A stretch of DNA of 64,000 nt from Blastobasis lacticolella (GCA_905147135.1 LR990055.1:2729001-2793000); one strand, 5' to 3'; positions 10,570 through 23,562 are shown, counted from the first letter of the stretch. Made by a program: numbers and translations. The notes: generated from the letters alone by a model not told the origin.

Positions 10570-10845
10570 GTTTTAATTGATCAGGTGGTAGGACTGTCAA
10601 GCCCTAGGAGTCCGCCTGGGTGAGTACCACCGCCTTATCTATTTCTGCCGCCGAGCAACAACGTTTTTTGTTGTGTCCCGGCTTGAAGGATAAGGAAGCC
10701 AGCGAAATTACAGGCATGAGGCATTTCATCTTAGTCCTCACAGTGACAACGCACCTGCAGTTCTGCATTTATGTTATCTGCAACCTAAATGTATGAATCC
10801 ACTTACCATCAGGTGGGCTGCCTCGTTTGTCATCGAGTAGCATAA
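10570..10845 (+). repeat. dispersed repeat I, longest copy
   Basis: It reads 'tcaggtggtaggactgtcaa', 'gtccgcctgggtgagtacca', 'tatttctgccgccgagcaac', 'cggcttgaaggataagga', 'gaggcatttcatcttagtcc'. The same order is split by nested SINEs at 29850-30645. A reversed copy is at 3840-3995. Confidence 0.75.
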
Positions 10846-10849
10846 AAAA

Positions 10850-12725
10850 ATCACGAATCCGAACTTTGCAAGTAGAAGTAGCATTGTGTATTTATTATTG
10901 GCAAAATGCTTTAGAAAATTCCTTGGTCTCAAATGGTAGAAGACATGGGAGAGTGAATGAGGTGGGATAGTGAATATCATGGGGAAGTGGACAAAGCGGG
11001 ATAGTTGAAGTGGGAAATATCACAAAAAAGGAAAGTAGATGAAGTCCTCCTGATTAAAATGTACAATCCATTGAAATATAACAATAATATTTAGAAATAC
11101 TTCGAAAAGTGGCAATGCAACTGATTTTATCTCTAAAATCTGAAATTACACGACCACCGATCGAATGTTTTATGGATGCCTAATAGAGCTAGAGCGACAC
11201 AGGACTGTTCGCAGACCCAGGGTAGGTACCTATCGATGTATCAGTTTCGTCCAAGATAGTAGCAGTCAATCAAACACAAAAGATAAAAAACATCTCTTTT
11301 ATTATCATAGGAGTTCCTTGCCATAATTTTAGGTAAATAAGTTAAATAATAAAATCACAACTTAATGAATACTTAAAATTAACTCGAACGTCATCAATTT
11401 AAATTTGAAATTTGGAATTTTCCACGCACAAACTCCGAACCGGCCGAGGGCGCTCCAACCATCACTCCTGACGTCGTAATCAATTTTCACTTATTCTATG
11501 GCAGGTAAAATGGATTCAAAAACATTTAAAAAATATTTAAATACCAATGTGGGACACACCAAATGAACAAATCAGATAAAAAATAACGTTGCTCATATAA
11601 TCCTAACTAATTATTAATAAATGTAAAAGTGTATGTGCTTTAGTTTGTTCCCTTATAAATCGACTGAACTAATCTTGACTAAATTTTACACACATGTTAT
11701 ATGTTATGTTACATACGCAATGTTGTCTACATTGCGGACACGAGTTTTCATCAGATTCCGCGCGGGCGCAGCCGCGGGAGCAACAGTTGCGTAGCTTGTA
11801 GCGGAGTACTGGCACCTGTGATACTTTGCGTCGTCTCGCGCCGTGAAGTAGCGTACGGTTGTCAAATTAAAATTATATTTATAACGCACAAGCACAATGT
11901 CAATAAAGTAAACGGCGCCGCCTGGCACGGCGCGACCGCGCTCTATGGCTCGGGATGCGACAACTTAAACTTTGTAAGTTCCAATTTTATACATTTATTC
12001 CCTCTATTTACATGTTTCAAACGAATCGTACAACTAGTTATTAAGCGTGAAAAACGATTCAAATCATCAACTTTTACCTAAATATACATCACAGATCGAG
12101 AATATAAAAAAGAACTAATAGCTAAACCTCGCTTGAGGCGGGCTGACGGGCGGCAAAGAAAACCAACTACTCATTTGTGGCATCAAAACATAAATTTGTT
12201 TTTCTGCATACGAAATCAACATTTACGGGCAGCTAATGACACAGGAACAGAGGAACATACGAAGAAAGGTGAAGTGTACGAAATGAAATTACAAACTAAT
12301 CGTGCAAGGAAAGAAGACAAGAATTAAATAGAGAAAAAATGAGTCTCGCTCTATCCTAGACGCGAGATAAAGTCCATTCGAAAAACTGGCAAGCGCTTAC
12401 ACATTATAATTGTAATCTTAAGTTATAAGTTCTGATAACTTCACTGACATTTGTTTAAAAAATCGCTCTCTGATTGACTAGACGTAGCTTATTATCATCT
12501 ATTGATCTTTACAAACTTATAATCCTTATTTAACGCCATCAACTAGTATTTTATATTTTATATTGTTGTTGTTTATGCGACTATGTCGTAAAAAGAAATA
12601 AATATAAATAAAATATTTTAAACAAATATATGATTCAAAAAACTTTTTCGAAGATCTTTTCTTCGTCGCAAATTGCCACTCTCAAATTTTGACTTTGATA
12701 CAGCCACCGAAGCAAAATATTTTTT
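10850..12725. other. no gene supported; one GC-rich island
   Basis: Mostly AT-rich sequence. The island at 11757-11955 has 'gcgcgggcgcagccgcggga' and 'ggcgccgcctggcacggcg'. It follows 'ataaatcgactgaactaatc', a wording typical of insect transposons. Overlapping ORFs exist on both strands (11701-12081 plus, 11928-11704 minus) but neither resembles a known protein. The 3' UTR of the bromodomain gene must lie in the last few hundred bases. Confidence 0.4.
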
Positions 12726-15700
12726 TTAGATCTTTTTTTTGTCATCTGCGCCGACCTTGGGGTCGGCTTTCTTGGCAGCATCATCGTTCTTGGTTTCGGC
12801 GTTGACTTCTCCATCTTTGTCATCCCTTTTGTTCTTACTAGAGGCGTCTCCTTCAGAGTTCTCTTGGGGTTTCGGTTTGGTGTCCCATTTGTTTTGGAAT
12901 TCGTCGTTTAGCAGCTTCTCGAACTCGCTTGATACTTTGTTGACATTCTTTTTCATGCTGGAGTCTGGGTAGCTCTATGGGAGTGAGAGCGCGCTATGGT
13001 TAGCTACTTTGTTGATCGAGGGTCAATGAATTTTAGCAAGAGGTGGGAGGTACCTTCAGGTAGAGCCGCACGTTGTTGAAGATGCGCCTGAAATCTTGCA
13101 CCACCTGCTCGTGCTCGGCGTATGACGAGTTTTTCAGCTTCGTGGCGATGTCGTGGAGGCACATCGGGTACTTCACCACCTCGTAAAACCTCGGCGCCTG
13201 AAAACGATCAATAACCAGTTAATGTTTATAAAAATAAAGTAAACGTTGTGGCTTCTCTTAAATAGCTGAATAGATTCGTTCTAATGGAGGAAAATGTGTT
13301 ACTAATTCTTTTTAGAATACAAGATCGTACCACTCTAATATCCATGTCATGCTGGATGAAGACAGCTTCGTTTAGTTGGGACAAATTCGTAAGAATTGCT
13401 TCAAATTTCTTGACGGTGGCCGCAGGCAGAGGTTTCTTTTTCTTGGGGTGGTACCACATACCGGCCGCCACTTTAGACTTGCCACCCGATTTCTTCTGGT
13501 TGTCATCCCTCACATAATTACCGGTGTGGTCGAAATTAGGGCAACGTGCATTCTCCTTTGATTCTTCGTTTTTGTTATCTGGAATGTCAACATCATCACC
13601 CACAGATTTCGGTTCCGAATCGAGAAATTTTGTGATATCCTCGACGAATATGGATTGGTCCTGAGGCTTTGACATCACATACTCGTGCTTCACAGGGTGC
13701 TGTTCCCACAAACCGGTAACATCTTTAGGCAAAAAGTGATTTGGCGGTAACCCAGTGGACCAGGCGCTATTTTGTTCCATATTGAGTTTCACCTGTTTCA
13801 GATCGTCAGAATATTCGCCACTAGCGCTGAGCCCCAATGCATCGTACAACCGCGCCGTGTCCGATTTGGAACCCTCGTGAATGAAGTCCATCAATTTTGG
13901 CGCAGATTGCTTCGCAGCTTCCCAGGCGCGGTCTGAAGTCATCGAGCTTAGGATATCCAACGAATCCACCGTCCTCATGTCTACGCAGGGTAGTCCGTGT
14001 CTCGATATCATCTTTTGCTCTTCGGCGAAAACATCGTCAGCACGCCTAGACATCAAACATGGCCACGATTCCATACTGTACTTAGGTTGTGGCGCTAACG
14101 TCACGGGCGGAAACGGAACCTTAATTTTCAAGGGAGCCATGTCATCAGTCACTGTATTATCGTATACCACGTCTTGAGAAGAGCCTTGCACAAAAGGAGA
14201 TATTGGATCAGCGGGTTTTATTGGTACCTTGTAACTTCCAGGCTTCATATAAACTTTTGATAATTCATGAAACTCATCATTTTCAGTGTCGATGAATTGT
14301 ACGGGGCCAGAGATATTATTGGAAATCGTCACAACATTCGATGACATTTGGATGTTGTGAGAATGATGAGTTATAAAATCGCTAGGTTCTTTTTGGACCA
14401 TCTGACCCCATGCCGCAAAAAAATCAGTCTCTTCTTTTGTGTCACCGCAGCTGTTATTCTTTTGTAAGTAGCATCCTCTTATTTCCGCTGCGGCTGCCAT
14501 GCTAGGTATCAATGTTTTCTCAACATGGCTTAACGGTATCATCTTTGCTTTCAGTTCCATATCTCTGCGCTGCATCAAATCGCATGACATGTTTCCCATC
14601 AGAGGTTGGCCTGGCGCCTTCCCCAGCTCAGCATCCATCTTATGTTTCAACTGAGTATACAGCTCTCGTTGGTCTGCGTGGCACATCCCTTCCAGGGCTC
14701 GAAAGTCAGGCACGTTGGTGATGGTCCACGACTGCCTGGGCTTCGCTTCGCGGACGCTGCATGGATCACATTTATATTGCGCTTTTTGAAAACTGTCTAT
14801 TTCACTTTGTTCGTTAAGAGGATAAAAGTTATGAGAGTTAGGTGGCGGTACTACAGGGAACTTTTTATAAGTGACTCCAGATCTAGCAGGCCATGGTACT
14901 TCATTAAAACTTTGTGACGTACCTTGGGGCTGGCTCTGCACCCAGGGAGGCTGCACGGAGTTGTACGGCTGCGGGGAGGCGTTGACCGGCCGCGGCGTGC
15001 TGGCGTGCGGCTTCACCGGTTGGAACTTATTCTGATTCTGGTGCCGCGGCGCCGCAGAATTTGTCGCATAGTAGTTGTGAGTGAAACTTTTCTGTTCCAT
15101 AGTAAATCCATGATCGAGACATTTGAACGTTTTGTATATATGTGTCAACATCTCCTTAGTAACTGCTTGCCATTGCACAAAACACTCTCTTATATTTGGA
15201 CTGTAGTACTTGTTTTCGATTCTAGAAAATGTGTCGTGTTTTTCACTAAGTAATTCTTTCACGCCCTTCCAACCATCGAGGATTCGTACGAAGGAGAAAA
15301 TAAAGTTCTTAATCACCCAAGGTATTCCCTGAGAATGTAGATTTGCCACTGCACTATCAGGTTTTTGGACGTTGGATCTTGTTTTGGCACAAATGGAATG
15401 TATGTTCTTAAAGCACGGTCTGTTGTGATGTGCTATAGCTATATTTTCAGCATCAGTACAGGCTTCTATAGCTAGTTGGACAATTTGATTTGGTATTTGA
15501 TCATGTATTACGATCTTATCTAATGCTGTCAAAAGAACATCCGAAGAGCCGGAAGGTTTGTTCTTATCGTCATCTTGATTAGCATTTTTCTGATTTTGTT
15601 TCTGATTATTAGAATCATTGCGAGGGTTAATATCAGATATATTGCAAAGTTCCGAGACCATTCTCTCCCCCTCCGCGAAGAAGTCAAGACTGGACGTGGA

Positions 15701-16597
15701 GTCGGAGGTTAGGTTTCTATCTAGTTTCCTGTGGCGGTCGGTTTCGGTGCTGCTATCTTTGTACCGTTCGTGGTATCGGGGGTCACCACTGTATGCGTTG
15801 CGTTTGTCTTGGCTTTTCACGATTTTCTTTTTGGCTCCTGTCCCGATTGGTTCTTGGTTGGACACAGACCAGGAGCTTTGGGAACGTCTGTCAGAGTTCA
15901 GATTCCGGTCCCCTATCATGCCGGGTCCACTGTAATTTGGCGAAGATGGATCGAACACGAGACCCACCAGTGGGGAGTTCGGCGGAGAACTGAACGTTGG
16001 GGCCGACGGATTGTTGTATCTGGAAAGATAATGTCGAACTTTCAAAACAAAAACAAAAAATGTACAAACATTCGTTATTCTTTGAATTTATGTTCGAAAT
16101 GTTGCGGGAATAAATTTAAAGTAAGTACCTTGGATTTTGATACTGTTGGCTAGACGCGGTAGCTTCGTAAATGCCAGTTGCGACCCTGCAATACGTCGCC
16201 ATATTTGGGTCGGACAGATCTTTGTTGGAGCATCCTGGAAATGGACAGTAAGTTGGTTTATGGTTGGTTTTCACATTGGGGTGCCGGATATATGGCAGCA
16301 CTTGCCGTAGCTCTTCTGTTGGATCACGGCGTACTGGTGCGGCGAGGTCTGGTAGCCGTCGCCCTGGTGCGGGAGCCGCTCCCGCGCCGCCTCCGCCCCC
16401 CCGTCGCGGTACTCCCCGGATTTACTCGACACGCTGCCACCATATTCTTGCATTTGGCTTGCGAACGTCTACAAAAAAGTCAGGATCCGGTGAAACAAAC
16501 GACCCACGGTCAGACAAGACGCATTCAGTTCTCGAGTTACCTCCACAAGCTTTTGCAAAATCAAAGTCTCCGGCGCAAAAAAAATACTCGAATCCAT
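12726..16597 (-). CDS. bromodomain-containing protein, divergent (six exons)
   Basis: Probably nuclear; function unknown. Exons: 16597..16541, 16468..16302, 16185..16129, 16019..13331, 13197..13054 and 12974..12726, a frame-consistent 1120 residues. The junction between exons 2 and 3 is the weak one. Residues ~100-950 are mostly low-complexity, rich in Ser, Pro, Asn and Gln. A helical stretch near 210-370 (LLTALDKIVIHD, WVIKNFIFSFVRIL) is unrecognised. A basic patch (PKKKKPLP) precedes the C-terminal bromodomain (~964-1075), which has FYEVVKYPM, YAEHEQVVQDFRRIFNN and SSMKKNVNKVSSEFEKLL. Helix boundaries fit BRD4-like domains, but the acetyl-lysine-contacting Asn (Y-N) is replaced: the sequence is Y1036-L1037. 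The end is a charged tail rich in K, D and E. There are no PHD, BET or AAA domains. I do not recognise an orthologue. Confidence 0.85.
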
Positions 16598-18550
16598 ATT
16601 GCCAAAGATTTTTCTTAACGATTTCCGGAAACGTTTGAATTCGTCCAACGCGATCACGTCATTTGATTTGAGATTACGCAACCAGGATTGGAAAATTCAG
16701 CTGAAATTTTGTAATCTATCCGTTATAATTCATCCTAGACGATAGTTTACACGTGGTTTACATTTTATGGAAGGAATACCAATAATGGTTGAACGTTGAA
16801 GACTCCGAAATTAATAAAATTGAGAAAATTTTGAAGAAAATTATTTTTCCGAAAGCGGTTTCCGTTTGGGTTAGTTTCACTGTAAAATCTTCTCTTTGCG
16901 CAAATAAAGCGTTGATACTTTGAGAAAAACTTTTCTTAGAATGACGTAACGAGTACCATTTGTTCGGATCTAGATGGTGTCCGGGCCCCATGACACACAA
17001 TATCTCAATTTTCCTTCATGAAAACCGCAATTTTCCACTGATATTTCCTCCCGTCGTTAGTTAGCAGATCTACTTTGCGTTTACTCGCCACCGCGGCCGA
17101 ATACGCTACTTACTCAGCTACGAAGCAAAGACTACTAAAATGACTATTTCATTGGGTACTCACCGATGGGCTGTCCCCGTGGTGCGTTCCAGGAGGTCCT
17201 TACGCATTCAGAACATATTATAATAAATCAACTCCTACTTAACGGTTACGTTGTCTGTCAAAAATATTGTGACTTATGGATATTCTTACGAAATAACCGA
17301 TATGATTTCACTCGATTTAGGATGATCTTCGGGCACTAATCTTATTCTATAACTATATTTCTATATCTTGATAGTTATTTTCATGGTATTTTCACTTCGA
17401 TGTGCTGTGAACAGTGTGAGACTTGCCAAATAATTGAAGCCAACCATATGATTTCGTTCATTTGTTTCTGTCATTCGATTTTTGCTTTTCATAGATTGTG
17501 GACTTTTCGGCCAATTTTTGCGATGAGTCCCGATGTGCAGCTATGGCATCTCCGTAGAAACTTAGATTTCTTTTTCACCTATCGATTTTGACTTTACTTC
17601 CAATTATTGGCTTTTTAAATAGCTCTAAATAATGAACAATTTCATAGCGAATAATGTAATAATAATTATAATCCAAACAGTGACTTAGTAATTGAGAATT
17701 TGTCTTTTAACAAAACCTAGTCCACAAGAAGATTACCAGGGTGAATAGACAGACAAATTAAGGACTTCATTGATAAAATCTCGCGTAGATGCAATAAGGT
17801 GATATTCTATTAAGCCAAGTAGGCACAAAAAAGCAGCAGTAAATTAGAGTGTTGTAGATACTCTAAATATCTTCTAAACATTTTCCTAAGTTATTTGTTA
17901 CATTTCCACATTTTTTACAACAAAAATTTAACAAATTTATGGTTATATGTATACGTATATCCAACTCCAACCCGCCTGCCAAGCAAGGCACTGCTTGTTA
18001 TCGACAGGGAGTTCATCCTCTCACCTTGGATTGAAAAGTGGTTGTGAACTGTGCGGTTCCAAAGGGACTTTCTGCCACGCACACTAAGGTTATGAAATGC
18101 TCCAGCTCCCTGAAGAGTAGATACAGCTGGAGTATTGCAAGAAAGGCATGAACATGTTTTAATGGGGTGGCTGTGCGTAGGTCATGGCTGCAGTGATTGC
18201 TTAGCCTCAGGTAGGTCGTTAGTTTGTTTTTACTTACTGGTATAAAAAAAAACTGTTCAATATTAGGAATAATCATGTTTAGCGTTAAAAAATAAGTACG
18301 TTAAATTTCTAAAACCCTGCTGCGTTACCTTCTTTCCCTATTAATTTTACATTAACGTAAGACACGTTTAAAACAAGAAATTAATTGAAATGTTTTGCTA
18401 CAGAAAGAAACGTGTAACATGTTGTATACGTTTATTGCTTACAGCACAGATAAAGCTTACAACTTTAAATTTCTACAAATGGTCGAGAAATACAATAAAC
18501 CGCAATCAACTTTCTTTCTTACCTTATTCGTACCTTACCTCAGTCATTAA
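16598..18550. other. upstream region of the bromodomain gene; no gene seen
   Basis: No supported ORF. The 5' UTR and promoter of the minus-strand bromodomain gene should lie at 16600-17100. A remnant of repeat H ('ccaactccaacccgcctgcc') is at 17960-17980. A minus-strand AATAAA (18436..18431) fits as the poly(A) signal of the next gene. Confidence 0.45.
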
Positions 18551-21500
18551 TTATAATTTGCTTAAAATTATATTAAAAACCAGTATTGCAGCCACAAGGC
18601 TCATGGAGGACAGTCCAGCCGAAGAGTTACAGTAGTCAGTGGTGCAGGAGCAGACCTCCTGTCGGCCTCCGTACCCCGACTTTTGATAGCAGGTGTTCTG
18701 GAAGAGATTCCAGGAGTTATTGTTGGGAGTTCCCTTTTGATCAACGCGACAATGAGGCGCGACAGCTACGTTAACAACGCCTGTTGCCTCGCGGCTCCGT
18801 ATAAAACAATATATATTTTTACGCATTCGGATCGGATAAAGTGTGGAGACGTTTCAACTAATGAGCTCCCAGCTACAATGATTCCTTTTGACTATGGCAT
18901 GGGATCGTTCAAGGGAGGTCTCTTTAGAGCGGATAACGCAGGGATACACTTGGCGTTGCTTTTATCCAAGGGCGGCGGTGACCACTTTCCACCAGGCGTT
19001 GTTCCCCTGCCGTCATCATCATCTTTCTGCTCCCACGCAGTACGTATGGGCCCGGGGTCCACCTTCCTACTCTTCCTGGCCCACTTCACTCGGTTTTCGG
19101 CATCCTTGATGACGAGCTTGTTATAACATAAAAGAAACTAACCTTGTACTTAGACTCGTCCCACCCACAGCTCCTGATCACTCTGCTTTCAGGTAGTCGG
19201 TCATTGATGCCGTAGTCCACATGCTGCACTATCTTCCTGCAAAGCGTGTGCGTGACACCCCTGTCGTGTTCAGAACAGTTCCTCTTCAGATTGTCCGGCA
19301 GTCTTGCGTCTGCGCAGTGGGGGGTGGCAGCGCTGTTGCATTCGTAACACATGATCGCCGATGCTGTCGGAAAGGTTTGAGTTAGATGGCCATTGTGTTA
19401 TGTCACAGAATATTGATACTAACGATAATAAAATGACTACTTAAATAACAAGTTTTGAGACGACGCAACACAGCGCAATTCATATCGTACTCATTTTATC
19501 GCGAAAGTTGTATTGCTAAGGCTATTTTTTAAATAGCTACACGGGAGTGCAGTCCCCCGGTTACGTGTCTTAAAAGGATTTAAGGACGTGGGAACGTGCT
19601 CGTGGAAGGGTTGAACGTCATAATCGTTGTGCTAACAGTATCTAGACCTTGCGTCCGCTGACATCATATCAATCAATCAAGTATCAGTCGTAGTCTCAAC
19701 AGCCTTGTCTCAAATACTCTTCACGGCCATCCGAAGACGGACCAGTGATAGAGAGATTAGCAAGGCTCCAGCGAGCGGTCTTGCTGGATAACGCCAGGGG
19801 CCCTATTTTTGAACCGCTCGCTTTCTAATGCTCGTCTTTTCTATCTCTACCAATGTAATTCGAGTGTGAAAGAGATAGGTATCGCATACGAGCGCTCGCG
19901 TGGATGCGAGAGGTCTAAGATTGCTCCCCAGGATTGTTCGCTGATTCCTCTATCTCTCGCTCTGGCCCTCGGCCGGTTGGCCTCCTCTACCACGAGGTAT
20001 ATTCTCTCAATGACATACCTATCCTAAAATAATATTTTTTGTATAACCTATTAAGTTAGTTATTTTTTCCACTAAGGTGGGGTTCCACCTGCGATGGTGC
20101 GCAGTCACCGCAGTCTACTTACTCTGGTATTGCAAACATCAGTCAAGATAGATAATTGCAATACCAAAGTAAGTATCACCCGCGTGTTATAGACCACGTC
20201 AACACTTTTTCACTCCTACCTTGAAGAACTCTAAGTTCTGTGAAACTTTAATTCATTTTTCAGGAACGCTATTTTTATTTTATTTCGTTCAGTGACAGAC
20301 AGTTTAAAGAAAACCTCAGTCGAGCAGTGATCTAATTATTAAAATCGGATCAGTATTTCCGGATATAATTGTTAGGGTCCGCTTTCCTACTTTTTTCCGT
20401 TCAGGTCAGGGTCTTCAGTATCCTCGCGACACTCAGCGATGTAAATTCATCGATTCCTAGGCCGAAGGGACCTTTTTCCTGATACACCCAGGTTTAGGCA
20501 CCTATTTCCCACGTATCCCTGGGTAGTAGACAGCACGTGACCAAAACTGCCCTAAATACCTGCTGGATTTACATCTACCTTAACCGTCCTTCACTTCAAC
20601 TAAAGCAAGAACAGGATATCCTATACTCTAGCAAATGCATTGCAGTAGGTATGTAGTACCTATATTGTTAGTTTGTAGGTCGTGGCCTGCAATGGCATTA
20701 ATTTGCATTATACTGCAAATTGCAAGTGGGCGAGCCTGCCAGCATTATCTGATGGCTATTTATAGGAAGCCATATGTCGTAGGGATAATGGCTGAAATGA
20801 TGGTGACGTTTGATCCATATCATCTCCATAAACATACAATGCTCGTACGGCGAGGGAAAACATCGTAATAACCCTGCACATTCAGGCGATTGAATGTGTA
20901 ACTATCATCCAGTTCCCCTGTTAACAGGGAAACGAAGGTCAAATGCCAGTAGCTCTACCTGATCTCTCGTGCGCGAGATCACAACTGGGACATTAACACC
21001 CAGATGACATAGTAGACTTGCGATCTCCAGCCGTTGAAACCTGTGACACGCATGCAGGTCACACCTTTGCTAACATATGACTTTCCCACGGGATCCTCAG
21101 ATTCTTGTTCCCGGGATAAAATGTACCCTAAAACACTCGGTACGTATGTAGCTCGTATTAGAGAAGGAATCATACAAACCTTTTATCTTTTTTTCTAATA
21201 CAAAATCTCCGAACGAAACGAACTATTTCCTAGGGACAGATAAACACATTGACCTCGAACAGGGACCGACGGTAAATTTTTCACCTTTAATTTTAGTTTG
21301 GTTAAATGAGGTTATGTTTTTTGTTTGTGTTTATTATTGTTATTGTAAGTAACAATTAAATAATATAATGCATTTATTGTAAACCTCGAACATAAAGTTA
21401 GTTACAGTGCCACAAACTAATGTTGCCAATGGAATCATTTAGCAGCAATATTAAATTTAATAAGAGCGACGCTGTCATTGTGTCAGATAAGTTATTAAAT

Positions 21501-22634
21501 AAGTCTCTAGCAGTATAGTTAAATCATCCTCTTTTACCTTAAAATTTTCTGTTAGAATAATGAACGGAAAATACTCTGGTTGCCTAAAATAAAACTGATG
21601 TTTCTTTGTAGTTTTCACCCAAAATTAAAGTCATAAAGTTAGTATATTCCCGTATGTTATCAAGCTCTTTGATTCAAATTCACTGCGACATCTCTACAGG
21701 TCACTTCTGTACATTATTATAGTATAAGTGTGTATTTACGATCCCCTAAACTAAATATTAATTATGAAATACTAATAACATGATACGGAGTTCCGTTAAT
21801 AAAAACAGATTACTTGTCTTCTACAAGTTTTCTGGATTAGAAGACAAATATACAAATTAGATGGCCATAGCGTCCGCTTTGTGTCGTCAAAGGCAACTAT
21901 CGTATAAGTTGTAACAGTGTTTTCTTATTTATTTGTATAACGATTCTACAATTTTGTTTTCTTTTGTGTATTTTCAAAATTGATACCTGCTACCCGGTTG
22001 CTAAGGTGGTGGATGATCGATATTATTGCACTAGTGTAATTTTAAAAAACATTATAAATAAACCTAAAGTTGGTGCCTATAATCGTCCTAATAAGGAAAG
22101 GCCTCTTTCTCACTCTTCTTGTGAAGATTTATATAGGTACCAAATAAACGTGACCAAGTAGGAAGCATTTATCCTAACCAGATTTTATAACATCTTGCTC
22201 TATAATTACATAAGGCGCACCCTGGGCCTCCGCGTGCCACACGGGAGCACAATCGGGACATAACGACAAGACGATGATGATGATGACTCTATAATTTACA
22301 GCTTACATGCCCACGACTTCATAAAATTCGGTAAGCCATGAATCCCATGGGCACAAGTTTGAATTTCGGGAAACAATGTTATCTGGAAAGTTACGGCACT
22401 GAGAAATTTCACCAAAATCCGTCGTATAGATTGCACGTGAAAAAGCAACAAATATCCATATATTGTTATGGATAACTGATATCATACAATCAATCACATT
22501 TATTGTTATTATTAGTAGGATAGAAGCCATATTGTGCTTATACTTCAAACATAACTGCTTAAAAGCGAACTGTACTCACCGCTCTGCACAACCCCAGCCA
22601 AAACCACCACAAAACCGAGCGCTGAACTCTTCAT
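18551..22634 (-). CDS. Ly6/uPAR three-finger protein A, probably GPI-anchored
   Basis: Exons 22634..22580, 19363..19143 and 18697..18551 join in frame (phase 1, then phase 0) into 140 residues. A signal peptide (MKSSALGFVVVLAGVV) is followed by AIMCYECNS, the usual start of an insect Ly6 domain. Ten cysteines, the VIRSCGW motif and the closing CSCTTDYCNSS match the family consensus (final Cys-Asn). A hydrophobic end (SLVAAILVFNIIL) fits a GPI-attachment signal. Such proteins sit on the outer membrane leaflet and act in septate junctions, ion-channel modulation or sleep control in flies; which applies here is unknown. The nearest relative in the window is gene B. Intron 2 holds two LINE fragments. 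A poly(A) signal is at 18436..18431. Confidence 0.92.
18845..18995 (+). pseudogene. LINE reverse-transcriptase C-terminal scrap
   Basis: The frame reads STNELPATMIPFDYGMGSFK, matching NELPATVFPLDYDMESFK at 63010-63527. It then runs into the repeat C tail (GGGDHFPPG). It is a truncated non-LTR element 3' end inside intron 2 of Ly6 gene A. Confidence 0.7.
18998..19130 (-). pseudogene. RTE-type LINE C-terminal scrap
   Basis: The reverse strand reads VIKDAENRVKWARKSRKVDP, then GP. This corresponds to KDAEDRAKWTKRIRKVDPEP at 36423-36211, the tail of RTE-type endonuclease/RT proteins. It lies a few bases from exon 2 of Ly6 gene A. Confidence 0.65.
19800..19905. repeat. dispersed repeat F
   Basis: It reads 'ccctatttttgaaccgctcg', then 'gtgtgaaagagataggtatc' and 'gcatacgagcgctcgc'. 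The first part matches 210-225 and 63910-63925. The second, reversed, matches the first 50 bases of the window. Confidence 0.55.
20116..20175. repeat. 20-bp hairpin
   Basis: TACTTACTCTGGTATTGCAA pairs with TTGCAATACCAAAGTAAGTA, with one mismatch and a 20-nt loop. It lies in intron 1 of Ly6 gene A. It could be a MITE remnant or a small structured RNA; nothing in the sequence decides. Confidence 0.75.
20810..21010 (+). mobile_element. diverged SINE family A
   Basis: It keeps 'aatgctcgtacggcgaggga', 'aaacatcg', 'cctgcacattcaggcgattg', 'atccagttcccctg' and 'gagatcacaactgggacatt'. The tRNA head is gone. Confidence 0.65.
21180..22190. other. intronic stretch of Ly6 gene A; no other feature seen
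   Basis: AT-rich, with no supported ORF. A SINE A tail fragment ('ggcgcaccctgggcctccgc') appears at about 22213-22280. Confidence 0.4.
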
Positions 22635-23440
22635 GGTGATGCTGCTTTTGCGATACTACCTAATCTCCTCTGGTACTGGCTAGGAGTCGAACCAAGGCCT
22701 CGGGAACCTTAGTAGGTATATGATACGGATTGTGTCACTGCGCAGGACGTCGATCATTTAATCAGGCGCAGGAAACGCGTTATTTAGCTCGTTACACAGG
22801 TTGCCCCCTCGATCCTTATTATATGTAGCACCTAAATTTTATTACCAAATACCTTCCTGTAGCATCAATCATATTGTAAAGATGGGAAGCAGTTATAGGT
22901 CAAGGCGGTTTAACTTCAGAATCTGGGGGCACGGAAGTAAGCCCCCAAGTTCGGACAGCAACTTTGTTGAAAGGTGTGAGCTTAAATAAAAGGTGGGAAG
23001 CCGTGAAAAACGAATTTTTAATCAAATTTACATCAGCAATTTACAAATTTGGACACCCAGGTGGGAAACGGAATGTGTTTTACAATATCCTCTAATAATT
23101 AGGAATAATTAGGCACTTATTTGTCATAGGAACGCAACGGCGTGTGATGCCTAACGACCACATGTGAAACGTTTAGAGGCTATTTACATATTACATCACG
23201 CACTTCCTAACTTACTTAACGTATCGACTATGAAATTCGCACTATCCATCCATATACCTATCTAAAAGAACACAACGGAGTAACAGTACATCACTACATA
23301 CCTAATATCTACAGTCAGTATTCCTTTAATACCATAGTATAAATACATTCATCGTTGTACACAGGTTAAAACGTAAGTTTTACAACTTTGTACAACATTT
23401 TAGTCGAACTACTACACATTTTCAGGTTTATCATATCTAC
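22635..23440. other. short interval between Ly6 genes A and B
   Basis: Only about 930 bp separate the stop codon of gene B from the start of gene A, so the promoter of A must lie here. The stretch also contains 'gtaccagaggagattaggta' on the reverse strand. No clear TATA box or initiator could be assigned. Confidence 0.4.
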
Positions 23441-23562
23441 AGACTTCAAGACTCGCCGAATTCTACTATACGAAGACAAACACCAGCTCCAGTTTCTATG
23501 TTTTTTCATCCTGCTGTATCTAGTTTGACTTATTTGGCAGTAAAGTCACCTATATTGGTCTC

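Noticed and set aside
11701..12081. GC-rich overlapping ORFs on both strands
   Set aside because: The text resembles transposon-associated repeats, and neither frame shows a family motif.
13284..16153. Plus-strand ORFs opposite the bromodomain gene
   Set aside because: They are shadows of the 2.7-kb minus-strand exon, with no motif or splice signals of their own.
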